Of a stretch of DNA of 20,014 nucleotides, positions 11,364-18,217 are shown in pieces. The first letter of the stretch is position 1, and every line of letters starts with the position of its first letter. The stretch is from NCBI RefSeq assembly GCF_001652265.1, contig NZ_LWBS01000459.1:1-20014 (forward strand). Reading direction: 5' to 3'. The notes below the pieces were generated by a model. That model worked only from the letters and a program-made list of their open reading frames with translations. It had not been told where the DNA came from and did no database searches. Source of the DNA: Rhizobium leguminosarum. Lineage in GTDB: Bacteria; Pseudomonadota; Alphaproteobacteria; Rhizobiales; Rhizobiaceae. Position numbers and translations under genes: made by a program.

Positions 11364-13358
11364 ATGGTCGACTACCAGCGCATGCGCGATCACGTGGTCG
11401 AGGTCTACATAAGACGGCGGGGGATACGGGATGAGCATGTCCTGAAGGCGATGCGCACCGTGCCGAGAGAGCGTTTCGTTGCCGAAGGCATGGCAGAATT
11501 TGCCTATGAGGATGCGCCGCTCCCGATAGAGGAGGGGCAGACCATTTCGCAGCCCTATATCGTCGCCGCGATGATCGAGGCGGCGGAGGTGCGCCCGGGC
11601 GATCGTGTGCTCGAGGTCGGAGCCGGTTCCGGCTACGCGGCCGCGGTGATCGGCCAGATCGCCGAGCATGTCTATGCGATCGAGCGCCACCAGGCCTTGG
11701 CCACGTCGGCAAAGCGGCGGATGGCTGATCTCGGCTATGGCAATGTGGAGGTTCTTGCCGGCGACGGCACCCGCGGACTTCCTGAACAAGCGCCGTTCGA
11801 CGCCATTTTGGTGGCCGCGGGTGGTCCTGCCGTGCCGGCGGCGCTGAAGGAACAACTCGCAATCGGTGGACGGCTCGTGATTCCTGTCGGTGAAGAGTTC
11901 AGCCAGACACTCTGCAAGGTCATCCGGCGCACCGAGACCAGCTACGAGGAAACGAATCTTGGGGCTGTGATGTTCGTGCCGCTGATCGGGGAGCAGGGAT
12001 GGTCCGAGGATGGACGCCGCACCGCGAGCAATCACAAGCCCGGCGCCTCACGAAAGCAGAGCCTGCCGGAGATGATCGCCGAAGCGGCCGAAGACCTGCC
12101 CGGTTTCGACGACCCCGCCTTCGGCCGCTTGTTCAACCGCTTTGTTGATCGGCGCGTGGTCTTGCTTGGGGAAGCGAGCCATGGGACGGTCGAATTTTAC
12201 CAGGCCCGAGCCGCGATCACACGTCATTTGATCGCCAATCACGGCTATAGGATCATTGCTGTCGAGGCGGATTGGCCGGACGCGGCGAAAGTTGATCGAT
12301 ACGTCCGACATCGATCCGTGTCCGACCGTAAAGAGTCTCCGTTTCAACGATTCCCGACCTGGATGTGGCGCAACACGGAAGTTCGGGCACTGACGGAGTG
12401 GATGCGGGAGCACAATGCGGGTCTCGACGCCATGGAGGATCGGGCTGGCTTCTACGGGCTCGACATCTACAACATGTCCGATTCGATCGGCGCCGTGCTT
12501 GACTATCTGGATCGGGTCGACCCGCGGGCGGCAGCGGTCGCGCGCGAGCGCTACGGCTGCCTGACGCCCTGGCAGAAGAACCCCGCGACTTATGGCCGGG
12601 CGGCGCTCAGCCGCGGTTATGCGGAATGCGAGCAGGCGGTGATCGACCAATGCCAGGACCTTTTCCGCAGGCGGTTGGACTATGCCGACAACGACGGCGA
12701 TGCCTTCCTCGATGCCACCCAGAATGCCCGGCTGATCGCATCTGCGGAACGTTACTATCGCATCATGTACTATGGCGGAGCGGAAAGCTGGAACCTGCGT
12801 GACACTCATATGTTCGAAACGCTGCAGCATCTGCTGGACGCGAAGGGACCGGATGCAAAGGCGATCGTCTGGGCCCACAACAGTCATATCGGTGACGCGC
12901 GCTTTACCGATATGGGCGCAACGCGTAAGGAGCTCAACATCGGCCAGCTCTGCCGAGAGGCTTTCGGAGACGAGACGGCTCTCATCGGTTTTGGCACCCA
13001 TAGCGGTACGGTGGCGGCCGCCAATGACTGGGATGGAGATATGGAGGTCATGCGCGTAAACCCCTCCCGAGCCGACAGCTATGAGAGGATGTGCCATGAT
13101 GCGGGCAAGCGCCGCTTCCTCCTCGACTTGTCGCCTGGCAAGCGGGAGCCGCTCAGGCGCCGCCTCTCGGAGCCGCGGCTCGAGCGTTTCATCGGCGTTG
13201 TCTACCGGCCAGACACAGAGCTGTGGAGCCACTACAGCCAAGCGATCCTTCCCGAGCAATTCGATGCCTACGTCTGGTTCGATGAGACCCAGGCAGTGAC
13301 GCCGCTCGGGCCGGAGCACCATCGCGGCATGCCAGAAACCTATCCCTTCGGTGAATAG
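11364..13358 (+). CDS. Protein-L-isoaspartate O-methyltransferase fused to erythromycin-esterase-family domain
   Basis: A 664-aa two-domain protein. Residues 1 to about 210 are a protein-L-isoaspartate (D-aspartate) O-methyltransferase, which uses S-adenosylmethionine to start repair of damaged Asn/Asp residues. Visible motifs are VPRERFV (33-39), LPIEEGQTISQPYIVAAM (53-70) and the SAM loop VLEVGAGSGY (82-91). Residues about 235-664 belong to the erythromycin esterase family (EreA/EreB/succinoglycan-biosynthesis-like). The residues that are catalytic in Ere enzymes are conserved: GEASHG with E270 and H273, VEADW with E301, and WAHNSH with H505 and H508. The linker (about 211-235) is polar. 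AAGGAGG precedes ATG 11364. No signal peptide is present, so it is cytosolic. The substrate of the esterase half is unknown; macrolide resistance should not be assumed. It is coupled to the gene at 13362. Confidence 0.93.
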   Translation: MVDYQRMRDHVVEVYIRRRGIRDEHVLKAMRTVPRERFVAEGMAEFAYEDAPLPIEEGQTISQPYIVAAMIEAAEVRPGDRVLEVGAGSGYAAAVIGQIAEHVYAIERHQALATSAKRRMADLGYGNVEVLAGDGTRGLPEQAPFDAILVAAGGPAVPAALKEQLAIGGRLVIPVGEEFSQTLCKVIRRTETSYEETNLGAVMFVPLIGEQGWSEDGRRTASNHKPGASRKQSLPEMIAEAAEDLPGFDDPAFGRLFNRFVDRRVVLLGEASHGTVEFYQARAAITRHLIANHGYRIIAVEADWPDAAKVDRYVRHRSVSDRKESPFQRFPTWMWRNTEVRALTEWMREHNAGLDAMEDRAGFYGLDIYNMSDSIGAVLDYLDRVDPRAAAVARERYGCLTPWQKNPATYGRAALSRGYAECEQAVIDQCQDLFRRRLDYADNDGDAFLDATQNARLIASAERYYRIMYYGGAESWNLRDTHMFETLQHLLDAKGPDAKAIVWAHNSHIGDARFTDMGATRKELNIGQLCREAFGDETALIGFGTHSGTVAAANDWDGDMEVMRVNPSRADSYERMCHDAGKRRFLLDLSPGKREPLRRRLSEPRLERFIGVVYRPDTELWSHYSQAILPEQFDAYVWFDETQAVTPLGPEHHRGMPETYPFGE

Positions 13359-13361
13359 ACG

Positions 13362-14276
13362 ATGCTTCGCGACGTGGATTATGTCCTGGCCAAGCTCGAC
13401 TGGATGCGCAGCGAGCGCATCTGGCCCAATGGGTTGCGCTATCTCTGGACCGACGCGTTCGGTGTCGTGCTCTATCTGTCGCTTTACCGACAGACTGGTG
13501 AAGAGCGCTGGCTGGATGCGGCGGAGGAACTGGTCGGCGAGGTCGATCGCGTGCTGGGGCGGCCACGTGGCTATCGCATCGGCGAGGCATCAGACCGAGA
13601 TGGTCAGTACTTCCATTATCTTGCCATGTGGCTGTTTGCGCTGGCCAGACTGGGCGATGTGAAGCCGGAGTACCGAGCGAAGGGCATCGCGGTCGCGAAG
13701 GCGATCCACCCGGCTTTCGTCCTGCCCGGGCGCGGCGTGATCTGGAAAATGGAGGAGGATCTGCGGGCGCCGTATCCCGGCTACGGTCTCGGCGCCATGG
13801 ATGCCTTTGACGGATATGTCTCTTACCGTTGCCTCGACCCTAGAGCGCTGACCGACGAAATCGACGAAATGCGAACGCTGATCGAGCGGCAATACCGCAC
13901 GCTCGACATCGACCAGGATCTCGGCCTTGGCATGATGCTGTGGCTCTGCCATTTCTTCCCGACAGAGGATTGGGCACGCGTCCAGACGGAACGGAGCCTG
14001 GCGGCGCTCGATCGATTGTGGATTGACCCGCCCGGTTATTACGGGCGTGCCAGCTACGCACCGCATGCCCGTATTGCCTTCGCCAATTATGGCGTATCGC
14101 TGGGATTGCAGGCAGTCAATCAGTGGCCGGAGCGGGTCGACCGGCTGAACACCTATTTCGATGTCTACCGCTCAAATGACGAATATGATCGGGAAGCGAT
14201 CACCCATGTCATGGCCTGCGCCTCGCATCTGCCCGGCCTCTTTCTGAACGCTGACAACCGAGACAGGGGCGGATAA
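13362..14276 (+). CDS. Conserved hypothetical protein, alpha/alpha-barrel (six-hairpin) like
   Basis: A 304-aa cytosolic protein starting MLRDVDYVLAKLDWMRSERI, with repeated helical-pair segments such as LRYLWTDAFGVVLYLSLYRQ (about 25-44) plus TGEERWLDAAEELVGEVDRV (about 45-64), YLAMWLFALARLGDV, and DQDLGLGMMLWLCHFF. This pattern suggests a six-hairpin toroid as in GH88/GH105 or N-acylglucosamine-epimerase type enzymes, but no catalytic signature was recognised, so function is unassigned. It starts three bases after the stop of the methyltransferase-esterase gene and has only a weak GGTGAA site, so translation is probably coupled. The tight pairing suggests that both act on the same substrate or process. 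It ends shortly before the second 539-bp repeat. Confidence 0.75.
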   Translation: MLRDVDYVLAKLDWMRSERIWPNGLRYLWTDAFGVVLYLSLYRQTGEERWLDAAEELVGEVDRVLGRPRGYRIGEASDRDGQYFHYLAMWLFALARLGDVKPEYRAKGIAVAKAIHPAFVLPGRGVIWKMEEDLRAPYPGYGLGAMDAFDGYVSYRCLDPRALTDEIDEMRTLIERQYRTLDIDQDLGLGMMLWLCHFFPTEDWARVQTERSLAALDRLWIDPPGYYGRASYAPHARIAFANYGVSLGLQAVNQWPERVDRLNTYFDVYRSNDEYDREAITHVMACASHLPGLFLNADNRDRGG

Positions 14277-14330
14277 GGCGAAGTGCTTCACCAGCGCGCC
14301 TATTGTGTTGAGTGAGTGGAACAGTCGCGG

Positions 14331-14372
14331 CGAGTTGGCGCGTGACCATTGGCGGACGATGAGCAGGCCGCC
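14331..14372 (+). pseudogene. Rearranged scraps of the 8370 gene before repeat copy 2
   Basis: Positions 14332-14353 match 8513-8534, and 14350-14372 match 8570-8591, with the 38 bases between them deleted. Repeat copy 2 then continues from 8781 onward, skipping 8592-8780. Both junctions fall at short direct repeats present in the parent (GGCG at 8532 and 8570; GCCGCC at 8586 and 8775). The gene piece is out of frame and dead. Confidence 0.8.
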
Positions 14373-14378
14373 ATAGAC

Positions 14379-14441
14379 ATGACTCTGGAACAAATCTTTC
14401 AAGCTGTCGTTCGCCGACCAGTGAAGGAATACGCCAAATGA
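14379..14441 (+). CDS. Possible mini-ORF coupled to the 89-aa gene, copy 2
   Basis: Same 20-codon frame as at 8787-8849, with one residue changed (MTLEQIFQ instead of MTLEQISQ), ending in the ATGA overlap with the next gene. Here it is in frame with the upstream scrap DDEQAA. It has no ribosome binding site, and the stress promoter lies within it. Confidence 0.15.
   Translation: MTLEQIFQAVVRRPVKEYAK
14387..14411 (+). promoter_or_regulatory. EcfG/RpoE2-type promoter of the 89-aa gene (copy 2)
   Basis: GGAAC (14387-14391), 17 bases, GTT (14409-14411), 27 bases before ATG 14438. It differs from copy 1 by one spacer base, so both gene copies should be induced together. Confidence 0.75.
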
Positions 14442-14707
14442 GCGACATGGCAGATGAAACGGAAGCGCGGTTGAACGCCCACCGCCGGCTCTTTGTGTCA
14501 CTGCTCACAATTATCGCCGGTGATCCAAAGTTTCATCAGGCGCTGGAATCGCTGGCGCACGAAAATGAAACCGTCGGCGATCAGGAAGAAGATCCCGGTG
14601 CCGAACCGAGCAGGGCTTTCGCCATTCAGGGCCTGGCGAACGACGAAATCCGTGCAATTCTCAAAGATGCCCTCGCACGGGCGCTTGCCCGGAAGCGAAG
14701 CCGGTGA
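14438..14707 (+). CDS. Duplicated 89-aa hypothetical protein, copy 2
   Basis: The amino-acid and coding nucleotide sequence is the same as at 8846-9115 (MSDMADETEARLNAHRRLFV to LARALARKRSR): a charged helical protein of unknown function. The ribosome binding site and promoter are retained, so this copy should be expressed. It is followed by the truncated copy of the convergent gene. Its complete identity to copy 1 argues for a recent event, for gene conversion, or for selection for double dosage. Confidence 0.75.
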   Translation: MSDMADETEARLNAHRRLFVSLLTIIAGDPKFHQALESLAHENETVGDQEEDPGAEPSRAFAIQGLANDEIRAILKDALARALARKRSR

Positions 14708-14772
14708 CTGCAAAAGATGGAAATTTGAATCCGATCTGCGGAAGCGGTCGAATTGAACGGCCTTACGCAAAC

Positions 14773-14905
14773 CTACATCGCCGGCACGAACTTCCAGAAC
14801 ACACCCTCGTAGCGTTCCGGATAATATTTGAATTCGCATTCGAAGCGCCGGCCATAGGCTTCGGCATTGTCGAGAGCAATCTTGCTGACAGGGTTCATCC
14901 CCGTC
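14773..14905 (-). pseudogene. Truncated duplicate of the 9181-9474 gene
   Basis: The last 43 residues (from about GMNPVSKIALDNAEAYGRRF to WKFVPAM) match the intact gene, with one silent difference (GTG for GTA in the FVPAM segment). Homology ends exactly at 14905, where the IS-end-like sequence begins. The frame stays open through it to 15036, but that extension (QTGMNP preceded by SDPVKLDIQPRGSV) is not the native N-terminus. Confidence 0.9.
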
Positions 14906-14948
14906 TGAACTGACCCCCGAGGTTGGATGTCCAACTTTACGGGGTCAG
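14906..14948. mobile_element. IS3-type terminal repeats joined end to end (IS footprint)
   Basis: TGAACTGACCCCCGAGGTTG begins at 14906, and the complementary CCAACTTTACGGGGTCAG ends at 14948, with only about four bases between the arms. The arms resemble the left and right terminal repeats of IS3-family elements common in rhizobia, in the orientation expected at each end, but no transposase lies between. It therefore looks like an element whose whole interior has been lost, or abutted ends from rearrangement. As DNA it is a 43-bp imperfect hairpin. Family assignment is from memory of such ends. Confidence 0.55.
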
Positions 14949-15174
14949 AATTTTTCGGTCGCAGCGCTGACGCGATGGCCGGTACTATCTGGTGAAACGG
15001 CTGGCGCACCCGCCGCCCGATGCAGGAATGGACCATTCAGGCGAGTTCGGCGACGAGTCTGCGTTTCGCACAGGAGGCCGCCACCGCCACCTTCCAGGCG
15101 CGACCGGAATGCCGCGCTTCCGCTCAGGCTCCGGAATGCGGATGCCGTCGTCACCAACAAGAAAAGAGCGCGTG
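14949..15174. other. Stretch between the IS footprint and the next gene
   Basis: No gene supported. One plus frame reads LRNADAVVTNKKRARD just before ATG 15175 and could be a relic of another coding region, but it is too short to assign. No stress-type promoter was found here. Confidence 0.3.
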
Positions 15175-15504
15175 ATGAGCCGCTTTGTCGTCAAGACTAA
15201 ATACCATCTTCCCGTCTATCGTCAGCGGATCTACGAGGCAGCATCCGTCGAGGAAGCCTGTCGGCTCGCTGTTGACGACGAAGGATGGGAAGACGAGGAA
15301 ATGGATTCCGATACCTGGGGCGAAACCTTCGTCACTGGCATTTCGGAGAATGCGGAGGGCGCCTACCAAGGCGTGGCGCTGATGATCCCGGCAGCTTTCC
15401 AGGAAACCCTCCAGCGCAAGGCCGATCTGTTCGAGGCGCTGGTCGTGTTGATCCGCGAGCCGGCGCGACCGATGGGCCTCAGCCGGCATAAGTTCGAGCG
15501 CTAG
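15175..15504 (+). CDS. Conserved plasmid-type hypothetical protein (109 aa)
   Basis: The protein reads MSRFVVKTKYHLPVYRQRIY, then EAASVEEACRLAVDDEGWED, then TWGETFVTGISENAEGAYQG, and ends in a helix (LFEALVVLIREPARPMGLSR). It resembles small proteins of unknown function often found on rhizobial plasmids, where YEAATVEEACRLA-type segments recur. It is soluble, with no signal peptide. A frame is open upstream from 14992, but homology-like sequence begins at ATG 15175. The ribosome binding site is weak (AAGAG). It is followed immediately by another coding relic in a different frame. Confidence 0.7.
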   Translation: MSRFVVKTKYHLPVYRQRIYEAASVEEACRLAVDDEGWEDEEMDSDTWGETFVTGISENAEGAYQGVALMIPAAFQETLQRKADLFEALVVLIREPARPMGLSRHKFER

Positions 15505-15683
15505 CTGCCGCGGCGCTGGTCAAGGCCGACGCGCTCGACGGTCATGCGTCCGTCGAGCTGCCAAAAATTCCACGGGCTGCGAATCCGACAAGCCATGAGC
15601 GGCTTGCGTCCCTGACGGGGGAAGAGCTGAATGCCTTCCAGGACTATGCCGCCAAACATGGCGGCGCTGAAAAAGCATCCTGA
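15505..15683 (+). pseudogene. Coding relic, C-terminal piece of an unidentified protein
   Basis: A plus frame different from the preceding gene reads LVKADALDGHASVELPKIPR, then AANPTSHERLASLTGEELNA, then FQDYAAKHGGAEKAS to a TGA at 15681-15683. It is convincingly protein-like but has no ATG, GTG or TTG start with a ribosome binding site. It may be the tail of the preceding gene displaced by a frameshift near its stop, or a separate truncated gene. From ATG 15695 another short plus frame (MGEAPYDDGGTLRRPRNTHG) starts without recognisable family and runs antisense into the PhnA gene. Confidence 0.35.
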
Positions 15684-15804
15684 GCCGGGTGTGAATGGGC
15701 GAAGCGCCCTATGACGACGGTGGCACCCTGCGCCGGCCGCGCAACACCCACGGTCCGACCTGGCTCGATCGCTATCGCCTGCCGAAACGCCAGGCAGATC
15801 GCGA

Positions 15805-16110
15805 TCAGCGCTTGCGCACAAACTCCGTGCGCAGGACCAGCCCCTTGATTGCGTCGTGGCGGCAGTCGATCTCTTCCGGGTTGTCGGTCAGCCGGATCGA
15901 CCGGATGACGGTGCCCTGCTTCAGGGTCTGGCCCGCGCCCTTGACCTTCAGGTCCTTGATCAGCACGACGGAATCGCCGTCGGCAAGAAGATTGCCGGAT
16001 GCGTCGTGGACTTGCGCGGCTTTGGCCTTATCCGCAGCGATTTCGGAAGCGGGCCTCCACTCGCCGGTTGCCTCGTCATAGATGTAATCGTCGTCGTTGT
16101 GGTCGCTCAT
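15805..16110 (-). CDS. phnA: PhnA/YjdM-family protein (C-terminal PhnA domain)
   Basis: A 101-aa protein whose residues about 33-101 match the PhnA domain: DASGNLLADGDSVVLIKDLK, then VKGAGQTLKQGTVIRSIRLT, then EIDCRHDAIKGLVLRTEFVR. The family's N-terminal zinc-ribbon (two CxxC pairs) is absent. Instead there is an acidic leader (MSDHNDDDYIYDEATGEWRP) as in other short alphaproteobacterial forms. Although named for alkylphosphonate operons, PhnA/YjdM is not a phosphonate-cleaving enzyme and its role is unclear. AAAGGGC about six bases upstream supports ATG 16110. It stands alone. Confidence 0.88.
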   Translation of the reverse strand: MSDHNDDDYIYDEATGEWRPASEIAADKAKAAQVHDASGNLLADGDSVVLIKDLKVKGAGQTLKQGTVIRSIRLTDNPEEIDCRHDAIKGLVLRTEFVRKR

Positions 16111-16430
16111 TGCATTGCCCTTTCTCGGAGAGTCCTTTTTGACCGTCCCTCATGTCATGCGCGCGTCTATCGTGGAACGGCGTCGAGATCAAACGGCGGA
16201 CGTTTTCACCCACGCTGTCGACGACATGAGTGCCGCAGCCAAAGTGAGCGCGAAAACGGCAGATTGTTTCAGAAAACGCATTCAAAAAATCTCCAACACA
16301 GTGTGGGCATATGAAGCCGTGTGATTTTCGTCCGCATGCCAGCTGATCACGCGACCACACGAGGGTTAGGCATTGACGTCGACGACCGTGCCAACGCGGC
16401 ATCGCCAATCCGGTGAGGCCGGTACGGATT
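16111..16430. other. Intergenic stretch between phnA and the oxidoreductase operon
   Basis: A plus frame ending at 16324 reads VFTHAVDDMSAAAKVSAKTA and then DCFRKRIQKISNTVW. It is somewhat protein-like but lacks a ribosome binding site and a recognised family. At 16407-16430, AATCCG and CGGATT form a hairpin immediately after the stop of the MDR gene (minus strand) without a T-run, a weak terminator candidate for that operon. Confidence 0.35.
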
Positions 16431-17435
16431 CTAGTCTGCGACCGCTATGACGACTTTGCCGTTCGCGCGCGCTGTCTCGACGTACGCTAAGGCATCGCCG
16501 GTCTTTTCGAACGGGAAAACCTTGTCGACCACCGGGCGGATCACGCCCGATTCGATCAGGGAGGCGATCTCGCTTAACTGTTGACCCTGCGCTCGCATGA
16601 ACAGGAACGAGTAGTGCATGCCGAGGCTCTTGGCTTTTTTCCGGACCCCTCGGCTCAACAAGTGCAAGACCAGTTTCAGGAAAAGGTTCAGACCGAGTTC
16701 CTTGGCAAAAGCCGGATCGGGCGGACCGGAGATGGAAATCAGCTGGCCGCCCGGCTTGAGCACGCCGAACGATTTGTCGAGGGTCTTCGCATCCTGGCTG
16801 TTCAACACGAGGTCGTAACCCGCCAGGACCTTCTCGAAATCCTGCGTCTTATAGTCGATCACCACATCCGCCCCGAGACTTTTGACCAGATCCACATTCT
16901 TAGTGCTCGTCGTCGTCGCAACCGTTGCCCCGAGGTGCTTGGCGAGCTGGATGGCAAAAGTCCCGACACCGCTGGAGCCGGCCTGGATGAAGACCTTCTG
17001 GCCGGGCTTCACCTTGGCTACCTCGACCAGCGCCTGCCATGCGGTCAGCCCGACCAGTGGGATGGACGCCGCTTCCTCCATGCTGAGGTTCCTGGGCTTC
17101 AGCGCAACGTCCGCTTCATCGATGGCGATGAATTCGGCGATTGTTCCGATACGATGATCCCGTGGACGGGCGTAGATTTCGTCACCCACCTTTAGACGCC
17201 TGACGGCGGACCCCATCCTGACAACTGTCCCGGCGACGTCGTGTCCGAGCACGAAAGGCGGCCGATAGGGCAGGATAAGTTTGAACTCGCCATCCCGGAG
17301 TTTGGAATCAAGCGGGTTCACTGCGGTAGCTTGAATCCGGACGAGGACGTCATTGGCCTGCAACTCCGGCTCCGGCATGGTGACCAGGCGCAGAGCACTC
17401 TTCTTTTTATACTTATCGACGACGAATGCCTTCAT
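16431..17435 (-). CDS. NAD(P)-dependent MDR oxidoreductase, quinone-oxidoreductase-like
   Basis: A 334-aa zinc-independent medium-chain dehydrogenase/reductase of the quinone oxidoreductase group. The N-terminal GroES-like domain includes IQATAVNPLDSKLRDGEFK and FVLGHDVAGTVVRMGSAVRR; the structural zinc cysteines are absent. The Rossmann domain has the nucleotide loop QAGSSGVGTFAIQLAKHLGA (about 151-170), typical of NADP(H)-using enzymes. Members reduce quinones or alpha,beta-unsaturated carbonyls; the exact substrate cannot be read from sequence. GGAG eight bases upstream fits ATG 17435. It is third in a minus-strand run after the SDR and tetR genes, 144 bases from tetR. Its base composition is less GC-rich than the two upstream genes, so it may have a separate origin. 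Confidence 0.92.
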   Translation of the reverse strand: MKAFVVDKYKKKSALRLVTMPEPELQANDVLVRIQATAVNPLDSKLRDGEFKLILPYRPPFVLGHDVAGTVVRMGSAVRRLKVGDEIYARPRDHRIGTIAEFIAIDEADVALKPRNLSMEEAASIPLVGLTAWQALVEVAKVKPGQKVFIQAGSSGVGTFAIQLAKHLGATVATTTSTKNVDLVKSLGADVVIDYKTQDFEKVLAGYDLVLNSQDAKTLDKSFGVLKPGGQLISISGPPDPAFAKELGLNLFLKLVLHLLSRGVRKKAKSLGMHYSFLFMRAQGQQLSEIASLIESGVIRPVVDKVFPFEKTGDALAYVETARANGKVVIAVAD

Positions 17436-17515
17436 GGCGTTTTCTCCAATGTTAAATTTTGCGGGTGGGCCCAGGCATTCAGGAAGGGCTGTGGGTTGAA
17501 AGGCTGCTCGGTCAT
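17432..17515 (-). CDS. Possible 27-codon leader ORF coupled to the MDR gene
   Basis: The minus-strand frame from ATG 17515 reads MTEQPFNPQPFLNAWAHPQN and then LTLEKTP, ending in a TGA that overlaps the MDR start as ATGA. AGGA lies about seven bases before it. It looks like the N-terminus of some protein rather than random sequence and may be either a coupled leader or the remnant of a deleted gene. Confidence 0.35.
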   Translation of the reverse strand: MTEQPFNPQPFLNAWAHPQNLTLEKTP

Positions 17516-17579
17516 CGTCTTTTCCTGTCTGATGGAGGACGACGCGCCGGGTGTGCCGGGCTTGTCGCAGAAACGAGGG

Positions 17580-18170
17580 TCATGGTCGGAGCTCGGTGTC
17601 CACCAGCGCCAGGGCGTTGCGGAGGCCCTGCGCGAGGAGGTCGTCGGAGAGCTGGCGGTCGGTCAGGGCGCGGCAGAGTTGTAGCGTCCCGGCCATCAGG
17701 CCGAGGAGACTGAGCGCCTTCACGCGGGCCGAGGGCGGATCTTCGGGTGCCAATCGGGCGGCGAGGCCGTCGATGACGACCAGCACGCCGTCGGTGTACG
17801 CCTGCCTGATTGCGTCCGCGCTGCGCCCGATTTCGTCGAGCAGGGCGGCGTTGGGGCAGCCGTCGCCGGGGTTGTCCCGGTGGTGGGCCGACAGGTACCA
17901 GCGCATGAGCTGTTCGAGGCCGGCCGGGCCGGGCTCCGCCAGCTCGACGATGTTTGCGTGCAGTGTGTGCAGTTGGTCGGTGACCGCCTCCGCGACGAGG
18001 CTGTCCTTGGATTCAAAGTGGGCGTAGAAGGCGCCGTTGGTCAGGTCCGCGTCCTTCATGAGCGTCGCGACTCCGGAGCCGTCGATACCGTCCCGCTTGA
18101 GCCGTCGACCTGCCGTCGCAATGATCCGCTGCCGCGTCTCCTGCTTGTGTTCTTTCGTGTAACGCACCAT
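17580..18170 (-). CDS. TetR/AcrR-family transcriptional regulator
   Basis: A 196-aa regulator. The N-terminal DNA-binding domain is clear: TRQRIIATAGRRLKRDGIDG (about 12-31), then GVATLMKDADLTNGAFYAHF (33-52) with the recognition helix LTNGAFYAHFESKDSL. The C-terminal half is the variable ligand-binding helical domain, including CPNAALLDEIGR. TetR proteins usually repress neighbouring genes until a small ligand binds; here the likely targets are the SDR gene 47 bases upstream and the MDR gene downstream. AAGGAGG about five bases before ATG 18170 is a strong ribosome binding site. Composition is very GC-rich at third positions, like the SDR gene and unlike the small genes to the left, suggesting joint acquisition. 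Confidence 0.92.
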   Translation of the reverse strand: MVRYTKEHKQETRQRIIATAGRRLKRDGIDGSGVATLMKDADLTNGAFYAHFESKDSLVAEAVTDQLHTLHANIVELAEPGPAGLEQLMRWYLSAHHRDNPGDGCPNAALLDEIGRSADAIRQAYTDGVLVVIDGLAARLAPEDPPSARVKALSLLGLMAGTLQLCRALTDRQLSDDLLAQGLRNALALVDTELRP

Positions 18171-18217
18171 GCCTTCCTCCTTTTTAGCCGGGTTTGCGCT
18201 CTGGATCTCGGCAGCGA

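Larger units (their letters stand above)
14367..14905. repeat. 539-bp direct repeat, copy 2
   Basis: This is the duplicate of 8775-9313 with three substitutions (at about 14397, 14736 and 14787). It carries a complete promoter and 89-aa gene but only the 3' part of the convergent gene. Its right edge at 14905 abuts an IS-end-like sequence at 14906. Confidence 0.97.

Noticed and set aside
11100..12035. 311-codon minus-strand open frame
   Set aside because: Shadow of the methyltransferase domain; no motif of its own.
12790..12814. A tenth GGAAC-N17-GTT match on the plus strand
   Set aside because: It lies inside the esterase domain of the fusion gene (codons for a WNLRD-MFETL segment conserved in that family), so protein coding explains it and no downstream gene needs it.
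12048..13322. 424-codon minus-strand open frame
   Set aside because: Antisense shadow of the esterase domain, produced by high-GC codon usage; the plus-strand protein has conserved catalytic motifs.
16157..16324. Possible small plus-strand gene between phnA and the MDR gene
   Set aside because: Somewhat protein-like but without a ribosome binding site, promoter or recognised family; mentioned only in the intergenic entry.
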